Position numbers and translations under genes: made by a program | Notes under the pieces: model-generated | Database searches by the model: none | The model's input: only the letters and a program-made list of their open reading frames with translations | What the model was told of the DNA's origin: nothing | Shown: piece by piece, positions 1-5,200 of the stretch | How positions within the stretch are numbered: the first letter of the stretch is position 1 | How the letters are laid out: each line of letters starts with the position of its first letter | Assembly: GCF_937906905.1 (NCBI RefSeq) | Contig: NZ_CALERY010000004.1 | Coordinates: forward strand, 1-5,200 | Direction of reading: 5' to 3' | DNA: 5,200 nucleotides | DNA from: an uncultured Helicobacter sp. | GTDB lineage: Bacteria > Campylobacterota > Campylobacteria > Campylobacterales > Helicobacteraceae

Positions 1-160
1 TTTATGATGAGCTTTTGCTATGCTTTGCAGAGTCTCATTTGTAAAAATGCCATTTCTCCCACAAGCCTCACATACAAGAGATGGGACACTACGCTTGCGG
101 ATATTGTTAGATGTTAAAGCTTTTGCGGAAAGTTGTTGTTGAAGGGGCAAGACCAGAATG
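1..160 (-). other. nrfA downstream region with an open reading frame running off the left edge
   Basis: On the minus strand the 160 nt after the nrfA stop are open in one frame, and the same frame is open back into nrfA (ATG at 210-208, no good ribosome binding site). The part beyond nrfA includes a basic stretch followed by LVCEACGRNGIFTNETLQ, with a CxxC pair that could be half of a zinc knuckle. The alternative start, TTG at 150-148, also lacks a ribosome binding site. The frame has no stop before the edge, so it could be the 5' part of a next gene, a relic, or chance. No nrfI/ccsBA cytochrome c biogenesis gene, which follows nrfA in Wolinella, is recognisable here. Confidence 0.25.
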
Positions 161-172
161 CTATGGTCTTGC
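147..172 (-). repeat. 9-bp inverted repeat straddling the nrfA stop codon
   Basis: The arms GCAAGACCA (147-155) and TGGTCTTGC (164-172) are perfectly complementary across an 8-nt loop (156-163) that contains the nrfA TAG. In the nrfA mRNA this would be a stem-loop exactly at the end of the coding region. It is not followed by a T tract on either strand, so it is not a canonical intrinsic terminator. It may stabilise the 3' end of the nrfHA transcript or affect coupling to whatever follows. Confidence 0.55.
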
Positions 173-1984
173 GTTGATTTTAGTGTAGTTGTAGGGAGAG
201 AGATTTTCATCAAGCTCGAGCAGGCGTTTGCTTGGTGCTCGATTGACATCTTTTTCCTCTGGCTCATTGTAGTAGAGATCGCCTTTTTTGTGTCCTTCCA
301 TATCTGCTGGATAGCGGAGCTCACCGGGCGCATATTTTTGCATATCTTTAAAGCCTAGGTTTGATGGTGTGATATGGATATTGTCTTTTGCTGCAAGTGC
401 GACAAGTAGGGCTTGAGCTTCTTTCGCCATGGCGATTGACTGCCCCATGATTCTAGCGGCTTCAGTAGGATTGTGGAATCCCGTAGAATTCTCCGCATTC
501 ACAAAATCCGCACGCATTTGGGATTTTCTATGAAGATCAAGCACGGCTTCAAGCGTTTTGGAGATCTTTTTCTCATCAGCTGCGCCGTCGCTTTGGTATT
601 TAGGCAGAGCTCCCATTTTCTCGCGCACTTTTGTAATGTCTTCAATTAGGCTTACGATTGCATATTCCGCGCTTCGTTGCATAGAGGCGATAGAGGTTTG
701 GATATTGAAAACTTGCTGTTTGAGATAGTCTTCTGACTGCCTATGGCATGTTTTACAAGAGGCATTGATATCATTAAGTGGCGAGACAAATTTATGGCTG
801 GTAACCTTTTTGGCGCCATTGCGTGTGTATGGCATGTGGCAGTCTGCACAGGAGACACCATTTTGCGCATGGATTCCACCGCTTGCTAGCTCTGTCTCTG
901 GGTGCTGGATTTTGATCATCGGGGCTTTGGTATCTTTATGCACCCAGTCTTGCGGGAATTTGTCTTTGACTTTTTCGTAGTAGTCATCAAACATCTCGAT
1001 TCTAAAGGCTTCTCCCTTCTTCCATTCGCTCCATGGGAATACTAGTGTCGTGCCATCTACGCTTACTTGTGTGGGCTTGTTGCCATCGCGCCAGTAGTCG
1101 ATTTGGTCGTAAGTTTTCTGTGTGCCATCAAGCCATTTTGCATTTGGATTGCCTGCGATACTCTCGCCCATGGTGGTAACTTTGCCTGCAGGAGAGAAAT
1201 AGTATTCCACATGGCATTGTGAGCATACGAGTGTGCGCATTTCTTGGCGACTAGCTTTTATGCCTTGATTCTCATCTTTCTCATAACCACGAGAGACAAG
1301 CGCATTTACAAGTGCTGGGCGCGTGATGCGCAGGCTCATGTCCTTGGGTGAGTGGCAGTCTGCACAAGTAAGCCCCATTCTCGTGCCACCATGTAGCCCT
1401 AGGTGTGCTTCACTATCTGGTGCTTCATTGTCAAATGTAGGGATATTTTTGATCATCGTCCAATATTTGGCACTATTAAACGCCACGAAATCACCTTTGG
1501 CTACATTTTCTAGTAGCCATGGAGTCCAGCCACTATGGCAGTTCATACATGCCGTAGGTTGCCCGCCAAAAGCCTTAAGCCCAGAGGCATTGAGAAAATC
1601 TTTATTGTTGCGCGCAGTTTTCATTTGATCGGCTTGGATATAGAAGTGGTGGCGCTCTTCATTGAAGTCTTTTGAGAATGGATACCCTGCCCACATTTTC
1701 ACAAGCTGTGGAAAGCGATCGAGTTTGTTGTATGAAAGATTCCCGCCAAAGTCGGTAGAAGCTGGTGTAGCATTTGCACCGCTTAGATACATATTCAAAT
1801 AGTCTGGGAATTTCGCCCCCCAGGTATTAAGTCTTGGGTCGTTATCGCTTAGTCCAGCCGAAGCACTTGTATCAATTGCGCTTTGCTCACCCTTTTTCTT
1901 TCCAATGTCTGCCGTGATGTATGCGACAAGCATGCCCACTAGCACTGCTATTATAAGCACAATCCACATTGACTTCCTACTCAT
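161..1984 (-). CDS. nrfA: Ammonia-forming cytochrome c nitrite reductase, pentaheme catalytic subunit NrfA
   Basis: Catalyses the six-electron reduction of nitrite to ammonium in the periplasm, taking electrons from NrfH. The 607-residue product begins with a basic N-terminus and a hydrophobic segment (about 7-25) that serves as signal peptide or anchor. Five heme c motifs are visible: CMNCH (146-150), CADCH (207-211), CSQCH (254-258), CADCH (379-383) and CKTCH (410-414). By alignment to known NrfA proteins, R125, Y261 and H361 match the active-site Arg/Tyr/His, and E260, Y261, K358 and Q360 match the calcium site. H504 in GFHNP is a likely distal heme ligand. The first motif, which carries the catalytic heme, ends in His rather than the Lys (CXXCK) of E. 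coli and Wolinella; Campylobacter jejuni NrfA is known to have the same substitution. Length fits the Campylobacter/Helicobacter type (E. coli is about 478). The start is fixed by AAGGAG five nt upstream; nrfH lies 24 nt upstream. Confidence 0.97.
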   Translation of the reverse strand: MSRKSMWIVLIIAVLVGMLVAYITADIGKKKGEQSAIDTSASAGLSDNDPRLNTWGAKFPDYLNMYLSGANATPASTDFGGNLSYNKLDRFPQLVKMWAGYPFSKDFNEERHHFYIQADQMKTARNNKDFLNASGLKAFGGQPTACMNCHSGWTPWLLENVAKGDFVAFNSAKYWTMIKNIPTFDNEAPDSEAHLGLHGGTRMGLTCADCHSPKDMSLRITRPALVNALVSRGYEKDENQGIKASRQEMRTLVCSQCHVEYYFSPAGKVTTMGESIAGNPNAKWLDGTQKTYDQIDYWRDGNKPTQVSVDGTTLVFPWSEWKKGEAFRIEMFDDYYEKVKDKFPQDWVHKDTKAPMIKIQHPETELASGGIHAQNGVSCADCHMPYTRNGAKKVTSHKFVSPLNDINASCKTCHRQSEDYLKQQVFNIQTSIASMQRSAEYAIVSLIEDITKVREKMGALPKYQSDGAADEKKISKTLEAVLDLHRKSQMRADFVNAENSTGFHNPTEAARIMGQSIAMAKEAQALLVALAAKDNIHITPSNLGFKDMQKYAPGELRYPADMEGHKKGDLYYNEPEEKDVNRAPSKRLLELDENLSPYNYTKINARP

Positions 1985-1989
1985 TTGCT

Positions 1990-1995
1990 CTCCTT
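1990..1995 (-). promoter_or_regulatory. Ribosome binding site of nrfA
   Basis: AAGGAG sits 5 nt before the ATG at 1984-1982, within the 24-nt nrfH-nrfA gap. Sequence and spacing match the site in front of nrfH, which suggests similar translation of both subunits from one mRNA. Confidence 0.8.
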
Positions 1996-2008
1996 TTTGT
2001 GGTATGGA

Positions 2009-2506
2009 TTAAAAATCCCGTAAATGCCCAACGCTGTGATGACACGATAGGCAATCAAGACTATTGTCAATCTTTGACTCTACTTGTTTGTGCGCCCCTG
2101 CAAAATCTGTGCTGTATGTGGGGTCGATTGGGTTGTGCGCGTAGTCCCCATGGCAGCGTATGCAGTTTTCTTTTACCCATGCTTTTGTGTCGGCATTAGC
2201 GGTGAAATTTGCCGGCAAATTCTTATCAAATGTAAAATGATAGGCATGATTTAGACCCGTGTAGGCTTTGGAAAGCCATTTGCGAGTAAAGGAATGTGGT
2301 AAATGGCAGTCGATGCACTCGATGCTTTGGTGGGAGCTTTTAGTGTAGTCGTGATAGACTTCATTCATTACATGGCAGTTATTGCACGCAGCAGAGTCGT
2401 TGGAGAGATAGCTTAGTGCGTTTGCGTTATAGAGACTATATACTCCATTGCCGACAATAAATCCCAGCACACAGAGCAAAGCCACCACGAAGACTCTCTT
2501 GCTCAT
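2009..2506 (-). CDS. nrfH: Tetraheme cytochrome c quinol dehydrogenase NrfH (NapC/NirT family)
   Basis: Membrane-anchored partner of NrfA that oxidises menaquinol and feeds electrons into the nitrite reductase. Starting at ATG 2506 the protein is 165 residues, typical for NrfH. It has one N-terminal transmembrane helix (about 5-23) followed by a periplasmic domain with four CXXCH motifs: CNNCH (41-45), CIDCH (64-68), CIRCH (115-119) and CLSCH (152-156). The first reads CXXCHxM, with Met47 placed as the unusual Met ligand of heme 1 described for Desulfovibrio vulgaris NrfH. K80 lies where the conserved quinol-site lysine of NrfH is expected. An alternative TTG start at 2509 gives one extra residue but leaves only 2 nt to the AAGGAG, so the ATG (5 nt, as in nrfA) is preferred. 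nrfA follows after 24 nt, so the two form one operon unit. Confidence 0.96.
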   Translation of the reverse strand: MSKRVFVVALLCVLGFIVGNGVYSLYNANALSYLSNDSAACNNCHVMNEVYHDYTKSSHQSIECIDCHLPHSFTRKWLSKAYTGLNHAYHFTFDKNLPANFTANADTKAWVKENCIRCHGDYAHNPIDPTYSTDFAGAHKQVESKIDNSLDCLSCHHSVGHLRDF

Positions 2507-2511
2507 CAACT

Positions 2512-2517
2512 CTCCTT
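2512..2517 (-). promoter_or_regulatory. Ribosome binding site deciding the nrfH start
   Basis: AAGGAG lies 5 nt before the ATG at 2506-2504 but only 2 nt before the in-frame TTG at 2509-2507. The spacing favours the ATG. Confidence 0.75.
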
Positions 2518-2551
2518 AAAAAATTTAAAGGAAAACTCATACACTGCTGCC

Positions 2552-2574
2552 AATAACCAGCGGGGGTTATTCTA
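2552..2574 (-). promoter_or_regulatory. Candidate nrfHA promoter -10 with overlapping inverted repeat
   Basis: On the minus strand an AT-rich stretch ends in TAGAAT (2574-2569), one base from the TATAAT consensus. It overlaps a perfect 7-bp inverted repeat, AATAACC (2571-2565) and GGTTATT (2558-2552), separated by 6 nt. The repeat is centred about 55 nt upstream of the nrfH start, near where transcription from that -10 would begin. This would suit an operator, although a simple mRNA hairpin is equally possible. There is no T tract after it, so it is unlikely to be a terminator of the upstream gene. No -35 box is evident, which is usual for Helicobacter housekeeping promoters. Confidence 0.3.
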
Positions 2575-2643
2575 TATATTTTCTAATAAAATTTCTCTTA
2601 AATCCACTCGCTCTTCCACATTGCTTATGCGCACGAGATTTGC
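2572..2643 (-). other. In-frame coding-like extension after the dinB-like stop
   Basis: Immediately after the TAG of the DinB-like gene (2646-2644) the same frame continues for 23 sense codons, including NLVRISNVEERVDLRE, before a second TAG at 2574-2572. The charged/hydrophobic pattern looks like real protein rather than spacer. It may be a C-terminal segment cut off by a nonsense change, a leftover of another gene, or chance. DinB proteins usually end near where this one stops, so the first stop could be natural. Confidence 0.3.
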
Positions 2644-3123
2644 CTACATTCCAAGCATGGTGCTGGCGAAGTCGTTGGGGATTTGGAGCATGTCTAGCGC
2701 ACCAGCAATCTGTCCTCTGTGGTGAGCAGTGTGCGTAAGCAGAGCTAAGATTAGCTGGAATCTAGGCTTAGTAAAGGATAGATTCTCCCCAAGTGAGAGT
2801 GTCTCAAGTTTGCTAAAATTATCCATACGATCGATACTTTCAATTATCGCCGCATTCACTCGCTCATGCAGCGCATAAAGCGCTCCTAAATCCTGCGTAA
2901 CAGAATCTAGCAGTGTGAAATCTGGCTGTAGTTGGGAGAGAATGGATTCTAGCCCACTGGGTGTTTTGTCTGCAAGCTTTGCAAGCTGTCCTAAAAACAG
3001 CCCGATACTCCCGCAAAGTGCATGCGTATCCGTGCCGATGATACTGCTGTAAAACAGCCCGCAGTCTTTGTAGAGTAGCTCTCTTTTGTCATCTTTTTCT
3101 AGCGCAAAAAACACATCAAACAT
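2644..3123 (-). CDS. DinB/YfiT-like four-helix-bundle metal-binding protein, probably missing its first helix through a frameshift
   Basis: A 159-residue reading frame with the hallmarks of the DinB/YfiT fold: a SSIIGTDTH segment carrying His34, and HTAHHRGQI near the C-terminus giving the HxxxH pair His131 and His135. Together these form the expected three-His metal site. Known family members are metal-dependent thiol S-transferases or hydrolases or have unknown function, so no substrate can be named. The frame begins at MFDVFFALEK with no ribosome binding site and an in-frame TAA two codons upstream, and it lacks the N-terminal helix with the usual YNxWAN-like motif. Just upstream in another frame is HYNALSNKQ (3149-3123), which fits that motif exactly at the join. 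Restoring one A at the CAATG junction would fuse the two. The gene lies between nadK and nrfH on the same strand, about 140 nt from each. Confidence 0.75.
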   Translation of the reverse strand: MFDVFFALEKDDKRELLYKDCGLFYSSIIGTDTHALCGSIGLFLGQLAKLADKTPSGLESILSQLQPDFTLLDSVTQDLGALYALHERVNAAIIESIDRMDNFSKLETLSLGENLSFTKPRFQLILALLTHTAHHRGQIAGALDMLQIPNDFASTMLGM

Positions 3124-3181
3124 TGTTTATTGCTAAGCGCATTGTAGTGAGCATTTGTCGTATTGCAGGATATTTTTTCAT
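3123..3181 (-). pseudogene. Out-of-frame 5' part of the dinB-like gene
   Basis: Minus-strand frame reading KISCNTTNAHYNALSNKQ, ending at CAA (3125-3123). The YNALSN segment matches the first-helix YNxWAN pattern of DinB proteins, and the following residues MFDVFFAL continue it in the next frame. A possible start is ATG 3181-3179, directly followed by six A residues. That ATG is itself one base out of frame with HYNALSNKQ, so a second one-base change in the A run would be needed. TTG at 3191 is in frame but has no clear ribosome binding site. Either the gene is decaying or the sequence has two A-loss errors. Confidence 0.5.
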
Positions 3182-3263
3182 CTGTTTGCAAAGCCCGATT
3201 TACTTGCAGCTCATGCGACTTCTGCGAAAATATCTCTAGAATCCATATAGCAGGATTTAAAAA

Positions 3264-3950
3264 CTATCTAAATTCTAGCTCGATTTTGCCCTTAGGACTA
3301 CCTAGCACAATGCACTCTAGTCCCATACCTTCACTGAAATGCTCGCGAAGTGGCTGCATATCTTGGGGGATTTTGCTGATATGCGGTAAGCCATCGCAAC
3401 GATAGGAGTTAAAATACATCTCATCAATATGCGCATCAATCTGCACCATACCGCTTAACTCGTGCTTGTTAATAAGAAACTCATTAATCGCTAGAATGCT
3501 ATGCAGTGGCGTGGTAGAATCTTTGCTTTCAAACACAAGGGCTTGTAAGACAAGATGAGATTCTAAAGCGTAGCTGCCATTTTGCAAATGCGGGATAAAT
3601 GCTTGTAATTGATCTGGCATAAAAGCGGTTAAAAAGCCTAGCCGCCCTGTGTTTATCCCCATACAAGGTAGATTGTAAAAAAAAGCCCGTCTTAGCATTG
3701 AAATCAGCGTCCCATCGCCCCCAAGGCTAATAAAGCCATCGCATTGCGAAGCAATTTTGGCAAAGTCTAATCCCAAAAGCTCTATCATTCCCCCACTTAT
3801 GCTTTCAAGCATTACTTCAATGCCTGAATCTTCAAGCATTTCACGCGTTTGTAAAAATACGCCTTTAAGCTCGGGGCTACTTGGTCTTAGCACGATACCA
3901 ACTTTGCGTATGGGCTTGTTTGTATTCATTCTATCGCTCATTTTTATCAT
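3264..3950 (-). CDS. nadK: NAD kinase (NAD+ to NADP+), C-terminally truncated or disrupted
   Basis: NAD kinases phosphorylate NAD+ to NADP+ in the cytoplasm. The first 187 residues fit the family well: KVGIVLRP near the N-terminus, the catalytic GGDGT motif at 77-81, NTGRLGFL (100-107), the conserved NE pair at 156-157 and YRCDG at 183-187. The family then continues with an ATPTGSTAYNLSAGGPI-type loop and a C-terminal beta domain, but this frame reads LPHISKIPQD and stops at 228 residues (usual length about 280-290). The overlapping +1 frame (3391-3317) reads AYRISAKSPKI right after the break, which resembles the missing AYNLSAxGPI. This suggests a deletion of roughly ten codons plus a frameshift. 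Without this loop the enzyme should be inactive. Starts at 3950, 3941 and 3929 are all possible; 3950 leaves 17 nt to the upstream gene, suggesting co-transcription. Confidence 0.8.
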   Translation of the reverse strand: MIKMSDRMNTNKPIRKVGIVLRPSSPELKGVFLQTREMLEDSGIEVMLESISGGMIELLGLDFAKIASQCDGFISLGGDGTLISMLRRAFFYNLPCMGINTGRLGFLTAFMPDQLQAFIPHLQNGSYALESHLVLQALVFESKDSTTPLHSILAINEFLINKHELSGMVQIDAHIDEMYFNSYRCDGLPHISKIPQDMQPLREHFSEGMGLECIVLGSPKGKIELEFR

Positions 3951-3967
3951 TCTTAATCAAGCTATTT

Positions 3968-5200
3968 TCAAGGCAAATCGCCCATAACAAGCTGTGATTT
4001 ATGGATATAACCTATCTTTGCTTCCGTGATTGTTTGTGTATTTGGCGAAAGGCTTGGTGGGAAGTAAAGCACCTTTATCCATTCTCGCCCCATAACTTCT
4101 TTATAACCACTAAATTCAGGCCTTTCAAAGCCAAGCTGCCTTTGCCATTCACTCACGCCTTTAATTTCCCATAGCGACATATTGAGATTAAGCAATAAAA
4201 TTGCATCACTTTTAGCAGTAGGGATTTGCTCTAGAATCTTACCATTTGGCTTTTCACGCAGATTCACATATCTATCTGTGCTGTTTAGTTTAAGCCTATA
4301 TACATTCAATTCACTCTCTATGTTTTCATAGTCTTTTCTAGTATTTGGGTTATCTTGCAGCTTTTTTTCCACTTTGATATTTGTGATAGTTACATATTTC
4401 CCAGCCGCACACGCTGAAAAAACCCAAGGCATAATACCTGCAATCTCTACTTCCACTTCATAGCCTACACTCCCGCCAAGCCCATCTTTATACCACTTTG
4501 GCAAAAGCTGGGCAAGCTTGTCATAATATTTGCGCCCATCTAAAACAATATGCCCATCATTGATAAACTCTAGCCTAGAATCTTGCGTCTTAAAAGTGCT
4601 AAAATATGCAGGATAATCACACGCGCCCACTTCATTAGGCGGCAAAGAAAAGTCAGCATTAAAAGTAAGTATGCCTTTTGCCTTTACAGGCTTTTTAAAG
4701 ATAAACTCACACTCGCCACCACCTGCATCACCATAGGCACAATTTCTTATCTCTTGCCCTTCTTCGTCTATTTTTGTGGCAAATGCGGCATTATGCTTAA
4801 AAAAGAGAAAAGATTCATAAGCCTTTGTGGTAAAAATCTGCTTAGAATCATTAAACCAGAATACTAACTCATTATACAAGTAATATTCAGGCTTAATCTC
4901 CTCAATGTCATTACCTAAAGGAATGCCGTATTCTGCAAACAAATCCCCAAATTCTTTAGCAAGAAATGGGGAAAGTTTAGAGAAATAAACACTCGCAAAC
5001 TCCCTATTACTCCCGCCAATGCCAAATCTAGCAAGTGTTTGATATTCATTAAAGTTTAAATCCCTTTGCTTAGATATAGATTTTAGTTGCGTGAGATAGG
5101 CTTTTAGCTCTGTAAAATCCCCTTGCTTTATGCGATTTACATCAAGCTCCTTTGCAAATAAAAACGCACTTAACAAACATAGAAAAACTAGAATCTTTTG
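3968..5200 (-). CDS. Exported protein with C-terminal SH3-like domain, 5'-truncated at window edge
   Basis: The frame is open to the right edge, so the start codon is outside the window; 410 residues are visible. The first visible residues, QKILVFLCLLSAFLFA, are the hydrophobic core of a signal peptide, with likely signal peptidase I cleavage before KELDV. The internal Cys lacks a lipobox context, so it is probably not a lipoprotein. A helical region follows, then a beta-rich middle part (about 4744-4361) with four Cys (NCAYG, GECEF, GACDY, FSACAAG). Its layout, KKPVKAKGI to YVTITNIKVEKK, resembles discoidin-like or NADase-type glycan-binding modules. The C-terminal part (about 4280-3985), with YVNLREKPNGKILEQIP and IGYIHKSQLV, fits a bacterial SH3 domain. 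It presumably acts in the periplasm or at the cell surface. The specific function is unknown. nadK begins 17 nt downstream. Confidence 0.8.
   Translation of the reverse strand, partial: QKILVFLCLLSAFLFAKELDVNRIKQGDFTELKAYLTQLKSISKQRDLNFNEYQTLARFGIGGSNREFASVYFSKLSPFLAKEFGDLFAEYGIPLGNDIEEIKPEYYLYNELVFWFNDSKQIFTTKAYESFLFFKHNAAFATKIDEEGQEIRNCAYGDAGGGECEFIFKKPVKAKGILTFNADFSLPPNEVGACDYPAYFSTFKTQDSRLEFINDGHIVLDGRKYYDKLAQLLPKWYKDGLGGSVGYEVEVEIAGIMPWVFSACAAGKYVTITNIKVEKKLQDNPNTRKDYENIESELNVYRLKLNSTDRYVNLREKPNGKILEQIPTAKSDAILLLNLNMSLWEIKGVSEWQRQLGFERPEFSGYKEVMGREWIKVLYFPPSLSPNTQTITEAKIGYIHKSQLVMGDLP

Noticed and set aside
158..358. Plus-strand open frame over the 3' end of nrfA
   Set aside because: Antisense to well-supported heme protein sequence, with no ribosome binding site and no recognisable protein.
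652..879. Second minus-strand frame inside nrfA
   Set aside because: Overlaps nrfA heme 4-5 coding in another frame; no independent start signal.
1323..1628. Plus-strand 101-codon open frame
   Set aside because: Exactly antisense to the NrfA region carrying hemes 1 and 2; explained as a shadow.
1969..2199. Plus-strand frame over the nrfH-nrfA junction
   Set aside because: Antisense to the nrfH end and the nrfA start; no supporting signal.
2552..2571. Intrinsic terminator of the dinB-like gene
   Set aside because: The stem is only 7 bp and is not followed by a T tract on the minus strand.
2552..2571. NssR-type TTAAC-N4-GTTAA site
   Set aside because: The arms are similar but the spacing is 8 nt between TAAC and GTTA.
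3163..3405. Plus-strand 80-codon frame over the nadK-dinB gap
   Set aside because: Considered because the gap lacks an intact gene, but it has no ribosome binding site, mostly mirrors the nadK tail, and the minus strand carries recognisable DinB sequence.
4583..4867. Plus-strand 94-codon frame
   Set aside because: Antisense to the middle of the exported SH3 protein; low-complexity basic composition typical of a shadow.
5174..5176. TTG as the start of the SH3 protein
   Set aside because: The frame continues upstream through a hydrophobic signal-peptide core to the window edge, so the true start is outside.

Overview
The window looks like a piece of an epsilonproteobacterial (Campylobacterota) chromosome, most likely an enterohepatic Helicobacter. 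Reasons: moderate-to-low GC, an NrfH-NrfA pair of the Campylobacter/Helicobacter type (long NrfA of about 607 residues with CXXCH rather than CXXCK at the catalytic heme), and clear AAGGAG ribosome binding sites. The species call is an inference from gene character; no search was run. All supported genes lie on the minus strand, so transcription reads from right to left.

Right to left: (1) 5200-3968, the 5'-truncated gene of an exported protein with a signal peptide, a Cys-containing beta-rich middle region and a C-terminal SH3-like domain. (2) 3950-3264, an NAD kinase (nadK) frame that starts 17 nt downstream. Its N-terminal half is intact, but it departs from the family at the conserved ATPTGSTAY loop and stops at 228 residues. 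(3) 3123-2644, a DinB/YfiT-fold protein. Its first helix appears to be encoded just upstream in another frame, as though one A had been lost, and its stop is followed by 23 more in-frame sense codons. (4) 2506-2009 and 1984-161, nrfH and nrfA, the membrane tetraheme quinol dehydrogenase and the pentaheme ammonia-forming nitrite reductase, 24 nt apart. (5) 160-1, the nrfA downstream region, with a hairpin over the nrfA stop and an open frame of uncertain status running off the left edge.

nrfHA form a complete, apparently intact functional unit: NrfH would oxidise menaquinol at the membrane and pass electrons to periplasmic NrfA, which reduces nitrite to ammonium (nitrite respiration and nitrosative-stress defence). 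No specialised heme lyase gene is visible, which fits a NrfA with five ordinary CXXCH motifs. By contrast, the nadK-dinB stretch shows signs of gene decay or of sequence errors. NAD kinase is normally essential and single-copy, so resolving this is the most useful follow-up. I saw no mobile element, CRISPR array, tRNA or rRNA, and no convincing undescribed system.
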